Part shown: piece after piece, positions 53,148-62,952 of the stretch
How the letters are laid out: every line of letters begins with the position of its first letter
Position numbering within the stretch: the first letter of the stretch is position 1
NCBI RefSeq assembly: GCF_013341275.1
Contig: NZ_CP054476.1
Coordinates: 1,191,501 to 1,255,500, forward strand
Length of the DNA: 64,000 nucleotides
Reading direction: 5' to 3'
Source of the DNA: Methyloligella sp. GL2
GTDB taxonomy: Bacteria; Pseudomonadota; Alphaproteobacteria; Rhizobiales; Methyloligellaceae
Notes under the pieces: generated by a model
Told to the model about the DNA's origin: nothing
The model's database searches: none
The model's input: the letters and a program-made list of their open reading frames with translations, nothing else
Made by a program: the position numbers and the translations under genes

Positions 53148-53174
53148 ACGCCGCGCCCCGAAGAGGCGCGGCGT
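53148..53174 (+). terminator. Terminator of the DUF1285-cca run
   Basis: Perfect 10-bp arms ACGCCGCGCC (53148-53157) and GGCGCGGCGT (53165-53174) with a 7-base loop lie 12 bp after the cca stop; a short AATGATTT follows. Confidence 0.6.
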
Positions 53175-53223
53175 AATGATTTCAGTGACTTAATTGGGTC
53201 TCTTGGGCGGCTGAAACGCGTGT

Positions 53224-53667
53224 TTAGCCGGGAAGATCCAGCTCCATATGGGGCCGGCCGTCGGAGGTTTTCTCCGCGGTGCGGCCGAACGCATCGACGG
53301 TGCAGGAGACCCGCCTGCGATAGGCGGAGAAGCTCTTGAAGGTCACCACGTCGACCGGCTCGTCGAACTGCACGGTGATGCGGCTATAGCCGCTGGCGCC
53401 GACTTTCGCGATGGCGATGATCTCGCCCTGGAAAGCCTGGCCGAGATAGCGGCCGCGGACGCGCATACCGAGATTGAGCGGCTGGCGCGGCGCATTGCCG
53501 AGCGCGGCGTGGAGCGCATTCCAATTGCGGTAGCCGTGGCGGTTGGCGATCCGCTCCAAAGATTGGCCGTGGCTGATGGCGGTGCCGAAATCGGCGAGAT
53601 CCCGCCGAAGCTGCCTTGCCTCGTCCTTCAGGTCGGAAAGCGGCGGCAGGGAAGGAGACGTCTGCAT
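53224..53667 (-). CDS. Protein with glyoxalase-superfamily-associated N-terminal helix domain
   Basis: 147 residues. The first half (DEARQLRRDLADFGTAISHGQSLERIANRHGYRNWNALHAAL) matches the small helical module annotated in the glyoxalase superfamily: L..ALA..G..LSH.Q.LE..A...G...WN.L.A. The second half is a compact beta-rich domain (RVRGRYLGQAFQGEIIAI, ITVQFDEPVDVV). No metal-binding glyoxalase site is visible, so it is probably not an enzyme of that class. It stands alone; the start is the ATG at 53667. Confidence 0.65.
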   Translation of the reverse strand: MQTSPSLPPLSDLKDEARQLRRDLADFGTAISHGQSLERIANRHGYRNWNALHAALGNAPRQPLNLGMRVRGRYLGQAFQGEIIAIAKVGASGYSRITVQFDEPVDVVTFKSFSAYRRRVSCTVDAFGRTAEKTSDGRPHMELDLPG

Positions 53668-53903
53668 CTGGTCCTCTCACAATTCCGCATGCCGGCTTGG
53701 GGTGGAGCGGGGTGCTCCCGATGGGGCTCGCCTTGCCATCTGCGCCGGATGCTGATTTGCGATCGGGCCGATGTGTCGTCTCGATGGAAGGGCTTCACCA
53801 TAAGCGTCGAGACGCTTGCGAGCGGCTGGGGCCTTCACCCGGAAGGCTGAAATAAGAACCTGCCCCCGGTCTGTCAATGGCGCTGGCTGCGGGAGGCGCA
53901 CGG

Positions 53904-53935
53904 GCAAAAGAAAAGGGCGGCTCGAAAGCCGCCCT
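53904..53935 (-). terminator. Rho-independent terminator of groESL
   Basis: On the minus strand a 9-bp stem AGGGCGGCT/AGCCGCCCT (53914-53922, 53927-53935) with a 4-base loop is followed by TTTTCTTTTG. It lies just after the groEL stop. Confidence 0.85.
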
Positions 53936-53962
53936 CTCCGGATCGTCTCTTGGGGATGAGGC

Positions 53963-55606
<1,644 letters not shown>

Positions 55607-55685
55607 TTATGGTTCTCCAATTCAAAGCTGTCGTCCTTCAGGCGGCGTGACGGTGTCGTCCGCGCCTTGCAGATGACGGAATGAT

Positions 55686-56000
55686 TTACGCAGCTTGCTT
55701 CGCAGCCGTGCCCGAGCCGAGCACGCCGAGAATGTCGCTTTCCTTCATGATCAACAGGTCTTCGCCGTCGATCTTCACTTCGGTGCCGGACCATTTGCTG
55801 AACAGCACGCGGTCGCCGACCTTCACATCGAGGGGCTGAAGCTCGCCCTTTTCGTCGCGTGCACCGGGGCCGACGGCGACGACTTCCGCTTCCTGCGGTT
55901 TTTCCTTGGCAGTGTCGGGGATGATAATACCGCCCTTGGTCTTCTCGCCCTCCTCGACCCGGCGCACCACGACACGGTCATGCAACGGACGAAACTGCAT
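55686..56000 (-). CDS. groES: Co-chaperonin GroES
   Basis: A 104-residue GroEL lid protein with the usual [34 protein letters not shown] (mobile loop included) and [28 protein letters not shown]. The C-terminus has a few extra residues ([10 protein letters not shown]). It is the first gene of the groESL operon, behind a CIRCE operator and promoter at 56085-56111. Confidence 0.99.
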   Translation of the reverse strand: MQFRPLHDRVVVRRVEEGEKTKGGIIIPDTAKEKPQEAEVVAVGPGARDEKGELQPLDVKVGDRVLFSKWSGTEVKIDGEDLLIMKESDILGVLGSGTAAKQAA

Positions 56001-56084
56001 GGCTTAACTCTCCTCTAAGCATTGATGTTCTTAAGATCCGGCCCCGGGATCGAGGCCGTTTCGCACGGTATTTAGCGAGGGATT

Positions 56085-56111
56085 TTAGCACTTTCAATAG
56101 GAGAGTGCCAA
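56085..56111 (-). promoter_or_regulatory. CIRCE operator and overlapping promoter of groESL
   Basis: TTAGCACTT-N9-GAGTGCCAA matches the CIRCE consensus TTAGCACTC-N9-GAGTGCTAA at 16 of 18 arm positions, the target of the HrcA repressor. On the minus strand, TTGGCA and TAAAAT with an 18-base spacer, a plausible promoter, overlap it. Confidence 0.9.
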
Positions 56112-56233
56112 TTCTGTCAGCAGTCCCTCGCGATGGCTGCTAGATACCTGATTTTCCTGCATAATATCTGGACTTGGGTGGGAGAGAGCGATTTAATTTT
56201 GAATCGTAAAAGAACAAAAGCAGGGGACTTCGC

Positions 56234-56503
56234 ATGACCGACACCGCGCTCCTTTCCCAGCTTCAGGGTTTTTCTCTCACCACCGCCGAGATCCTTTACC
56301 GGCTGCCCGACCATCCGGGGCTGCTGCAAAGCTATGTCTGGCAGGATTACGATCAGGCGCCACGCTTTCCCAAACTGATCCAGTTCCTGGACTTCTGGAC
56401 GGAGAATCTGGAAGGCCCGCTCTACCGGGTGCGGGTGGCGCATAAGCGGCTGGTGGGGCCGCGCGATTTCCGCTTCTTCGACGGCGAGCTGCGCGTCCAC
56501 TAG
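56234..56503 (+). CDS. usg: Usg family protein
   Basis: An 89-residue protein, MTDTALLSQLQGFSLTTAEILYRLPDHPGLLQSYVWQDYDQAPRFPKLIQFLDFWTENLEGPLYRVRVAHK, that matches the Usg family found in alphaproteobacteria, named from an ORF upstream of a semialdehyde dehydrogenase gene and earlier linked to tryptophan synthesis. Function is not established. No transmembrane helix. A GGGG-type ribosome site precedes the ATG at 56234. It is a single-gene unit, divergent from groES. Confidence 0.9.
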   Translation: MTDTALLSQLQGFSLTTAEILYRLPDHPGLLQSYVWQDYDQAPRFPKLIQFLDFWTENLEGPLYRVRVAHKRLVGPRDFRFFDGELRVH

Positions 56504-56595
56504 AACCGCCGCTCGGCAAGGCGCCGCTGGCGTGTGTTCCGGCCCTATGGCAGGCTCAAGGTTGTATCTGCTTGAGGGATCGAAGGGGCGCGCTC

Positions 56596-57162
56596 ATGTG
56601 GAACTGGCTGAAGGGGCTGTTTTTCGGCGGGATACTCGGCGGTGCGATCGGATTTCTGATCGGGATCTTCTCATTCCCTTATTTCTTCCCGCCGCCGCCC
56701 GCCTCCGAGACGCTGACCGAAGCGGAAACCGCCAACCCGGTCGCCACGGGCGAATTCATCCACGCCAATCCGTCCGATCCGGTGCATTACGGCAAGGGCA
56801 GGGTGAGCGTCTATCCGGGGCTCGTGTTCTTGGGCGAGGATTTCGAGGTGGGGCCGGGGCCGGACTATCATGTCTATCTGGTGCCGAAGGCGGATATCCG
56901 CGCCTCCAGCGACGTGACCGACACGATGTATGTCGACCTCGGACGCTTGCGCGCCTTCAAGGGCAACCAGAAATATCCGATCCCCGCAGGCGTCGATCTG
57001 AAGGATTATCCGAGTGTGGTGATCTGGTGCCAGCAATTCTCGGTGCTGATCTCGCCGGCCGATCTCAGCTTCGAGGGGCAGGCTCGTGGGAGCCAAGGCG
57101 TGAAGGATCAAGGCGTGAAGGATCAAGGCGTTGAGGACCAAGGCGTCGAGAGCCAAGGCTGA
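56596..57162 (+). CDS. DM13 domain protein with repeat tail
   Basis: 188 residues. A cytoplasmic start and one transmembrane helix (about 8-33) anchor a periplasmic DM13 domain (about 60-165): HYGKGRVSVYPGLVFLGEDF...DYHVYLVP, DLGRLRAFKGNQKYPIPAGVDLKDYPSVVIWCQQFSVLIS. DM13 is proposed to take part in electron transfer or copper/heme chemistry; the WCQQF cysteine is a likely key residue. The last 22 residues are a QGVKD-type tandem repeat made of 15-bp units. AAGGGG lies 7 bases before the ATG at 56596. Confidence 0.8.
   Translation: MWNWLKGLFFGGILGGAIGFLIGIFSFPYFFPPPPASETLTEAETANPVATGEFIHANPSDPVHYGKGRVSVYPGLVFLGEDFEVGPGPDYHVYLVPKADIRASSDVTDTMYVDLGRLRAFKGNQKYPIPAGVDLKDYPSVVIWCQQFSVLISPADLSFEGQARGSQGVKDQGVKDQGVEDQGVESQG
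57094..57160 (+). repeat. 15-bp tandem repeats inside the DM13 gene
   Basis: Five CAAGGCG starts at 57094, 57109, 57124, 57139 and 57154 mark units of exactly 15 bp, in frame. They encode the repeated five-residue tail QGVxD/S. Confidence 0.85.
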
Positions 57163-57240
57163 GCGGGGGCTCGCGGCGCTATTCCGGCACAAAGCGCCGG
57201 TCCGCCACGGCCCGGTGATGACGACTCAAATCAAGTTTCG

Positions 57241-58218
57241 CTACGAGGCTTCCGACTCGTGGCCGAAAGGCTTGGGATGGAAGTCGCCGTATTCGTGGAT
57301 GCGCGCACGCTCCTTATCCAGCACCGGCTTCAGATCCACGAAAGCCTTGCCGTAGAGATAGAACGGCACGCGCGGGAACAGGTGGTGGACCAGGTGGAAG
57401 TTCTGGAAGAAATAGACCGCGTTCACCAGCGGACCGGTGATCTTGCCCTTGAACCAGAACACGTTGGTGTCGCGATAGCGCTCGCGGGTGACATGCGGCT
57501 GGTGGGCCACGAAGGCGAACAGATAGATGATGATCGCCGAGGCCAGGATGTGCGGGATCAGCCACAGCATGAAGACCTCGCGCCAATAGCCCATGTAGCA
57601 GAGCACCGCGGCGAGGCCGTAATAGAAGGTGTACATCAGGACGATGTGGGTCGCCAGCGGCCGCATGCCCGGGATATGCGGTTTGAAGGCGACGTATTTC
57701 CAGAAATAGTGCTGGTAGTAGAAGACGATGGTCAGGCAGCGGAACAGCACGTTCCAGAAGCCCTTCACATCCACCCAGTGGTCGGGATCGAGCTCGGGGT
57801 TATTGGTCTCGCGGTGATGCGCCATGTGCATGTGGCGGAAGGCCTTGTACTCGTGGAGCAGCAAGGAGCCCGCGACGAAGCCGACCAGATGATTGAGCCA
57901 CACCATCTTGGAGTTCTTGCCGGCGATATTGCCGTGGCAAGCCTCGTGCAGCGGGGTCTGGTCGGCATAAAGAATGAGGGTGTTGAGGATCATGCCCAGC
58001 CAGAGCGGGATGATCCGCATGGTAGCCAGGGTCGTCACCAGGGCGAAGGCGATGAGGATGCCGAGGGCGAGAAACACGGTGGGCCAGGCGACCATGCCCT
58101 GATAGGGCCTCACCTTGCCCATAGCCTCCCGCTCGGTCTTCGGATCGGGGCGGTCGCGCGGCGCTTCCTCTCCGCGCGGAATACCGTCAACATACGGGGG
58201 CAATGCTTGAGTGCTCAT
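57241..58218 (-). CDS. Fatty-acid desaturase / carotenoid hydroxylase-like membrane di-iron enzyme
   Basis: A 325-residue integral membrane enzyme with three histidine boxes: HEACH (91-95), HMHMAHH (129-135) and HLVHH (275-279), which coordinate a di-iron site. About four hydrophobic segments lie around them. The pattern belongs to the fatty-acid desaturase/beta-carotene hydroxylase-ketolase superfamily; the substrate (acyl chain or carotenoid) cannot be set from sequence and no carotenoid genes flank it. The ATG at 58218 is preferred; the frame extends to 58257. No ferredoxin partner is nearby. Confidence 0.85.
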   Translation of the reverse strand: MSTQALPPYVDGIPRGEEAPRDRPDPKTEREAMGKVRPYQGMVAWPTVFLALGILIAFALVTTLATMRIIPLWLGMILNTLILYADQTPLHEACHGNIAGKNSKMVWLNHLVGFVAGSLLLHEYKAFRHMHMAHHRETNNPELDPDHWVDVKGFWNVLFRCLTIVFYYQHYFWKYVAFKPHIPGMRPLATHIVLMYTFYYGLAAVLCYMGYWREVFMLWLIPHILASAIIIYLFAFVAHQPHVTRERYRDTNVFWFKGKITGPLVNAVYFFQNFHLVHHLFPRVPFYLYGKAFVDLKPVLDKERARIHEYGDFHPKPFGHESEAS

Positions 58219-58626
58219 AGCCTTGTGTTCCCTGTCTTCCCTTTCGCCGCGATCCAATGGACGCCGGTCAGTTCAAGGCTTGCCGGCACGGCCGCGAGTC
58301 TTTTCGCCGAGTCTCAGGCAATAGCCTGGCATTGAACCAAATCGATTCCAGACTCATATCTTGACCTTCGCGCATGACAGCGCGGCTTCGCAAGCGACAT
58401 TTCTTCCCGATCACCGGCGAAATGTCCCATCAGTAAATAGCTTCTCAACGAACGTTCAGGGATTGGCGACAGTTCGCGGCTCGCGCGGTTTGTCGCAATG
58501 CTCACGGTCCCCGCCGGGCAGCTCGGCTCAGCGTAGGGTTCTGTTCCGCAAAGAAAAAACCCGCAAAGACCGGGTTGGTCCTTGCGGGTTGAGTGGGCCT
58601 CGTCTTGGGAGAGACGTCTTACGAGA
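58219..58626. other. Intergenic region with BA14K terminator
   Basis: About 400 bp. The right end holds the strong terminator at 58551-58590. The left part presumably carries the desaturase promoter; an AACGAACGTT palindrome at 58448-58457 is the only other feature. No gene or RNA was recognised. Confidence 0.4.
58551..58590 (-). terminator. Rho-independent terminator of the BA14K gene
   Basis: On the minus strand a 14-bp stem with one mismatch (AACCCGCAA-GACC region) is followed by TTTTTTCTTT, after the BA14K stop codon. Confidence 0.85.
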
Positions 58627-59055
58627 CTAACGACAGAAATGGGCGCGCCCGTCATAGCCCATGAAATAGCCGGTGCGCGGGTTGAAGCTGCGATAGCGAC
58701 TGGAGCAATAGGAATACCAGTCGGGGGACCAAGCCGCCGGTGCAGCATAGCCGACCGGGCCGTAATAGGCCGGCGGCGGGGGCGGGGCAGGCGGGGCCGT
58801 TATGGCGCTGCCGACAACGGCGCCGACACCGAAGCCGAGCAGGCCGGCGGCCAGGGCATCGCCATTGTCGTAATCGCGTCCGCGGTGATAGCCGCGATCA
58901 TAGCCGCGGTTGTAACCGCGATTGTAGCTATAGCCGCGATCGTTGTGATGATAGCCGCGGTGGCGGTCGCCGGCATAGGCCGGGGCGATCGCGGAAACCG
59001 CGACCAGGGCAATCGCGGCCGCGGCGAGGGAGGTTTTGAAGAAAGTCTGCATCAT
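58627..59055 (-). CDS. BA14K-family secreted/envelope protein
   Basis: 142 residues: signal peptide (1-28, AYA-GD), an Arg-Gly-Tyr-rich repetitive region (30-62, RGYNRGYDRGYHRG), a hydrophobic segment (about 68-87, GLLGFGVGAVVGSAI), a proline run, and a C-terminal BA14K domain (WYSYCSSRYRSFNPRTGYFMGYDGRAHFC) with its cysteine pair. BA14K proteins of Brucella and relatives are surface-associated, immunoreactive and lectin-like. The ATG at 59055 has GAGG 9 bases upstream. A possible EcfG-like site (GGAAC-N17-GGTT on the minus strand, 59076-59101) sits upstream. Confidence 0.85.
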   Translation of the reverse strand: MMQTFFKTSLAAAAIALVAVSAIAPAYAGDRHRGYHHNDRGYSYNRGYNRGYDRGYHRGRDYDNGDALAAGLLGFGVGAVVGSAITAPPAPPPPPAYYGPVGYAAPAAWSPDWYSYCSSRYRSFNPRTGYFMGYDGRAHFCR

Positions 59056-59075
59056 TGTCAGTTTCCTCGATCGAG

Positions 59076-59101
59076 AACCGTCTTCCGAGTGGGGCGGTTC
59101 C
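59076..59101 (-). promoter_or_regulatory. Possible EcfG-like promoter of the BA14K gene
   Basis: GGAAC (59101-59097), 17 bases, GGTT (59079-59076) on the minus strand; one mismatch to GGAAC-N16/17-CGTT. Weaker than the sites at 6382 and 36474. Confidence 0.3.
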
Positions 59102-59207
59102 CTTCGGCTGGGGGTCAGTTCCGCCATGATTAACGGCGGTTTAAGGCGAAATAGCGCCACCAAGCTGAACCCCGGATGAATGGGGCTTTTGGGAAGGAAA
59201 CGGACAA

Positions 59208-59239
59208 ACAAAAACCGCCGGACGTTTCGCCCGGCGGTT
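59208..59239 (-). terminator. Rho-independent terminator of the cold-shock gene
   Basis: On the minus strand a 9-bp stem AACCGCCGG/CCGGCGGTT (59213-59221, 59231-59239) is followed by TTTTTGTTTG, just after the csp stop codon. Confidence 0.88.
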
Positions 59240-59268
59240 CGAAATCTCTCGAAGCTGACGCTTAAGCG

Positions 59269-59484
59269 TTAGCCGAGCTGCAGATTGGCAGCCTGCTTGC
59301 CGCGGCCGCGGCGGTCGTCCTCGATCTCGAAGGAGACCTTGTCGCCTTCGTTCAGCGGCGGAATGCCGGAACGCTCCAGAGCGGAAGCATGGACGAACAC
59401 GTCCTTGCCGCCGTCATCGGGGGCGATGAAGCCAAAACCGCGGGTGTGATTGAAGAATTTTACAGTGCCGTTGACACGAGTCAT
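59269..59484 (-). CDS. Cold-shock domain protein
   Basis: A 71-residue single cold-shock domain RNA chaperone. RNP1 (RGFGFI, about 15-20) and RNP2 (VFVHAS, about 29-34) are intact, with GTVKFFN at the start and the C-terminal DRRGRGKQAANLQL. An AAAGGA ribosome site is 8 bases before the ATG at 59484. About 45 bases upstream a CCTCC/GGAGG hairpin (59528-59546) in the leader could affect translation. Expression upon cold or growth change is inferred from the family. Confidence 0.95.
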   Translation of the reverse strand: MTRVNGTVKFFNHTRGFGFIAPDDGGKDVFVHASALERSGIPPLNEGDKVSFEIEDDRRGRGKQAANLQLG

Positions 59485-59755
59485 GAGGGAATCCTTTCCC
59501 GTAGAAGTTTACACAAACGGGCCTCTCGTCCTCCGAGATAGGAGGTCCGTAAGACGTCTTGAAATGTCGGGAAAGGGTCGTGCTTCTTCTTCAAAGGAGG
59601 CCGCTAACTTTGCCGTCGTCCAAGTCCGCGCCCTAAAACCTCACAAACCAAATAGGGATCAGGCGCCCAGTATCCGCGAGCATGATCGAAGTGCGACAAC
59701 TTGGCAAGGGGTATTATGGTGGCAAACTCGGGGCGAAATTGAGGGAAACCGCGGT

Positions 59756-60700
59756 TTAAGGCCACTTCACCACCGGCGGCATGGAGGAGAGGATCGAGTC
59801 CACGTTGCCGCCGGTCTTCAGCCCGAAGATGGTGCCGCGGTCGTAGAGCAGGTTGAACTCGACATAGCGGCCGCGGCGGACGAGCTGCTCTTCGCGGTCC
59901 TCGTCTTGCCAAGGCTTATCCATATTGCGGCGGACGATCTGCGCATAGATATCGAAGAAGCGCTTGCCCACCTCTTGGGTGAAGGCGAAATCCGCCTCCC
60001 AATCGCCGGTGTCGAGATAGTCGTAGAAGATGCCGCCGATGCCGCGCGGCTCCTGGCGGTGGGCCAGGTAGAAATACTCGTCGCACCATTCCTTGAAACG
60101 CGGATAGTCGGCCGAGGGCTGACCCTCGCAGGCCGCCTTCATGGCGGCGTGGAAATCCACCGAGTCCGGATCCTCCTGGGTGCGGCGCTTGTCGAGCACC
60201 GGGGTGAGGTCGCCGCCACCGCCGAACCAGCCTTTGGAGGTGATCACCATGCGGGTGTTCATATGGGCTGTGGGGACGTTGGGATTGAGCGGATGGGCGA
60301 TGAAGGAGACGCCGGATGCCCAGAAGCGCGGATCCTTATCGGCACCGGGGACGTGGGAGGCGAATTCCGGCGGGAACTCGCCATGCACGGTGGAGGTGTG
60401 AATGCCGACCTTCTCGAACACGCGGCCCTTCATCACCGACATGATGCCGCCGCCGCCTTCGGCGCCGGTATGGTCTTTGCGCTGCCAGGGTGTGCGCTCG
60501 AAACGGCCGGGCGCCAGATGCTCGGTGCCGGGCAGGCCGCCGGCCTCGTCCTCGATCGACTGAAGCGTGTCGCAGACCGAATCTCTCAATTGTTCGAACC
60601 AGTTCGAGGCGCGGGCTTTGTGCTGCTCTGATTCGAAACTGCCGGCTTCCAGGCCTTCCGGCTGTTCTGGGCGCTGCTGCGTCTGCTGATCGTTGGACAC
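59756..60700 (-). CDS. hemF: Oxygen-dependent coproporphyrinogen III oxidase
   Basis: A 314-residue enzyme converting coproporphyrinogen III to protoporphyrinogen IX with O2. After an N-terminal extension it shows the family blocks [68 protein letters not shown] and [20 protein letters not shown] at 60700 has GGGAGAA 8 bases upstream. A hairpin (60730-60746) and a triple-half-site operator-like region (60745-60772) lie in its promoter zone. Oxygen- or iron-dependent control is likely for this gene in alphaproteobacteria. Confidence 0.97.
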   Translation of the reverse strand: MSNDQQTQQRPEQPEGLEAGSFESEQHKARASNWFEQLRDSVCDTLQSIEDEAGGLPGTEHLAPGRFERTPWQRKDHTGAEGGGGIMSVMKGRVFEKVGIHTSTVHGEFPPEFASHVPGADKDPRFWASGVSFIAHPLNPNVPTAHMNTRMVITSKGWFGGGGDLTPVLDKRRTQEDPDSVDFHAAMKAACEGQPSADYPRFKEWCDEYFYLAHRQEPRGIGGIFYDYLDTGDWEADFAFTQEVGKRFFDIYAQIVRRNMDKPWQDEDREEQLVRRGRYVEFNLLYDRGTIFGLKTGGNVDSILSSMPPVVKWP

Positions 60701-60729
60701 GCGAATTCTCCCTTTAAAACCAATTTTTT

Positions 60730-60746
60730 GGCTGTTTTCGACAGCC
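60730..60746 (-). other. Hairpin in the hemF leader
   Basis: Perfect arms GGCTGT (60730-60735) and ACAGCC (60741-60746), loop of 5, lie 30 bp upstream of the hemF start codon and could shape the leader. Confidence 0.4.
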
Positions 60747-60772
60747 TATCATTCGATAGGCATTTCCTATCG
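60745..60772. promoter_or_regulatory. Operator-like triple half-site before hemF
   Basis: Three alternating half-sites, CCTATC (60745-60750), CGATAGG (60754-60760) and CCTATCG (60766-60772), form two overlapping palindromes with spacers of 3 and 5. The arrangement suggests cooperative binding of a dimeric regulator. The regulator is unknown. Confidence 0.5.
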
Positions 60773-61082
60773 AGGGTGCGTCAATCTGCGCCAATTTAGC
60801 GCTAGACGGAGGTGGACAAGCCCAAGCGGGGGGTGCGACAAAAGGGCATGAGATGACTCGCCCCACCCCAAACGAGGGCGAGATGAGGGAGCGACGCACG
60901 TGCCGCCGGGGACTATCCGGGCAAATCTGCACGGCAAGGAATATGGGAGTTGTTGTGGCCGTGTTCGACCATAATCGACGGCTGGAGACCGCGTTAAGAC
61001 GTCTCGCCCGACAGCCGCATAGCTGCGGACGCCTTCTGCATTTCCGATCCTCCGTTTTCAGTATCTGCAGTCTCCAGGCCTC

Positions 61083-61667
61083 ATGAGCACATCCATTACC
61101 GAAGACGACGAAGACGTTTCGCGCCGCGACGTGATCCTGATCACCGCTGGCGGGTTCGCGGGCGTTCTGGGCGTGGCCTCGATCTGGCCGCTGCTGGATC
61201 AGATGAACCCCGACAGCTCGGCGCAGGCGCTGGCGACGACGGAGGTCGATCTCAGCCATATGGAGCGCGGCCAGGCGATCACCGTGATGTGGCGCGGCAA
61301 GCCGATCTTCATCCGCTACCGTACCGACGACGAGGTCGCCGCCGGCAAGGACGTGCCGCTTTCGGAGCTTCCCGACAAGGTGGCGCGCAACGCCAACCTG
61401 CCGGACGACGCCCCGGCCACGGACGAGAACCGCGCCGCGGAAGGCAAGGAACCCTGGCTGGTGATGATCGGCATCTGCACGCATCTGGGCTGCATTCCCG
61501 ACGGGCAGGCGCCCGGCTCCAATAAAGGCGAGTTCGGCGGCTGGTTCTGCCCGTGCCACGGCTCGCAATACGACACCGCCGGACGCATCCGCAAAGGCCC
61601 GGCGCCGGAGAATATGGCGATCCCGCCTTACGCCTTTACCGGCGACACCAAGATCAAGATCGGCTGA
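61083..61667 (+). CDS. petA: Ubiquinol-cytochrome c reductase Rieske iron-sulfur subunit
   Basis: A 194-residue Rieske protein of the bc1 complex. A twin-arginine (SRRD) N-terminus and one anchor helix (about 17-36) place it on the periplasmic face. The [2Fe-2S] ligands are C132 and H134 (CTHLGC box with disulfide C137) and C156, H159 (CPCHGS box with C158). It moves electrons from ubiquinol to cytochrome c1. The ATG at 61083 lies 22 bp before petB begins after its stop. Confidence 0.98.
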   Translation: MSTSITEDDEDVSRRDVILITAGGFAGVLGVASIWPLLDQMNPDSSAQALATTEVDLSHMERGQAITVMWRGKPIFIRYRTDDEVAAGKDVPLSELPDKVARNANLPDDAPATDENRAAEGKEPWLVMIGICTHLGCIPDGQAPGSNKGEFGGWFCPCHGSQYDTAGRIRKGPAPENMAIPPYAFTGDTKIKIG

Positions 61668-61689
61668 CCTGACGACCTCTGGGGGGTAA

Positions 61690-62952
61690 GTGGCACATCA
61701 GTCTACATATCAGCCGAGCAGCAAGCTCGGCGCGTGGTTCGATGAGAGACTGCCGATACCGCGCATGGTGCACGGGCAGTTCATCGATTTTCCGACGCCG
61801 CGTAATCTGAACTACTGGTGGACCTTCGGGGGCATCCTCGTGTTCTGCCTGGCGGTGCAGATCGTCACCGGCATCGTGCTGGCGATGCATTACGTCGCTT
61901 CGCCCGACCACGCCTTCAACAGCGTCGAAGCGATCATGCGCGACGTGAATTGGGGCTGGTTCTTGCGCTACACCCATGCGGTGGGCGCCTCGATGTTCTT
62001 CATCGCCGTCTATATCCACGCCTTCCGCGGCCTCTATTACGGCTCCTACAAGGCGCCGCGCGAGGTGCTGTGGATGCTCGGCGTGCTGATCCTGCTTTTG
62101 ATGATCACCACCGCCTTCATGGGCTATTCGCTGGTCTGGGGGCAGATGAGCTTCTGGGCGGTGACGGTGATCACCAACCTGTTCTCGTCGCTGGATATGC
62201 TGGTCCCGGGGCTCGGCACCACGCTGGTGCAGTGGATCTGGGGCGGCTATGCGGTGGGCGGACCGACGCTGAACCGGCTATTCGCCCTGCATTACCTGCT
62301 GCCCTTCGTGATCGCGGGCGTGGTGCTGCTGCATATCTGGGCGCTGCATATTCCGGGCAACGGCAACCCTGCCGGGATCGATGTGCGGCTGAAGTCGGAC
62401 TCGCTGCCCTTCCATCCGTATTACACGATCAAGGACGGGTTCGCGCTGGTGGTGTTCCTGCTGCTGTTCGCCGGCTTCGTGTTCTATGCGCCGAACTATC
62501 TCGGCCATCCGGACAATTACGTGCCGGCCAACCCGTTGCAGACGCCGCCGCATATCGTGCCGGAATGGTATTTCCTGCCCTTCTACGCGATCTTGCGCGC
62601 CATCCCGAACAAGCTGATCGGCGTGGCGGCGCTGTTCGGCGCCATCGCCATCCTGTTCTTTGTGCCGTGGCTCGACCGCAGCAAGGTGCGCTCCACGACA
62701 TACCGGCCGGTGTTCAAATGGTTCTTCTGGCTGTTCGTGGCCGACTGCCTGATGCTCGGCTATCTCGGCTCGCAGATGCCGGAAGGTATCTACGTGCTGC
62801 TGTCGCGGCTTGGGGCGATCTACTATTTCGCTTTCTTCCTGGTGGTGATGCCGGTGGTCGGCATGTTCGAAAAGCCGAAGCAGCTTCCAGGCTCGATCAC
62901 CGAGGCGGTGCTCGGCAAGGAAGCGGCTGCCAAGGCGGAGGCGTCCGCATGA
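61690..62952 (+). CDS. petB: Ubiquinol-cytochrome c reductase cytochrome b subunit
   Basis: A 420-residue cytochrome b with eight transmembrane helices. Heme-ligand histidines and quinone-site motifs are present: [61 protein letters not shown], and the Qo-site PEWY ([17 protein letters not shown]). It starts at a GTG (61690) with GGGGGG nearby and its stop overlaps the petC ATG by 4 bp. It is a single-chain cytochrome b, the alphaproteobacterial form. Confidence 0.98.
   Translation: MAHQSTYQPSSKLGAWFDERLPIPRMVHGQFIDFPTPRNLNYWWTFGGILVFCLAVQIVTGIVLAMHYVASPDHAFNSVEAIMRDVNWGWFLRYTHAVGASMFFIAVYIHAFRGLYYGSYKAPREVLWMLGVLILLLMITTAFMGYSLVWGQMSFWAVTVITNLFSSLDMLVPGLGTTLVQWIWGGYAVGGPTLNRLFALHYLLPFVIAGVVLLHIWALHIPGNGNPAGIDVRLKSDSLPFHPYYTIKDGFALVVFLLLFAGFVFYAPNYLGHPDNYVPANPLQTPPHIVPEWYFLPFYAILRAIPNKLIGVAALFGAIAILFFVPWLDRSKVRSTTYRPVFKWFFWLFVADCLMLGYLGSQMPEGIYVLLSRLGAIYYFAFFLVVMPVVGMFEKPKQLPGSITEAVLGKEAAAKAEASA

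Larger units (their letters stand above)
60701..61082. other. Regulatory region between hemF and petA
   Basis: About 380 bp between divergent genes. It contains the hemF leader hairpin and triple half-site (separate entries). The petA side (60800-61082) has no recognisable operator; a small open frame crosses it but lacks codon bias and a ribosome site. Confidence 0.4.

Noticed and set aside
60853-61086. Open frame upstream of petA
   Set aside because: No ribosome site, shadow-like composition, overlaps petA start region.
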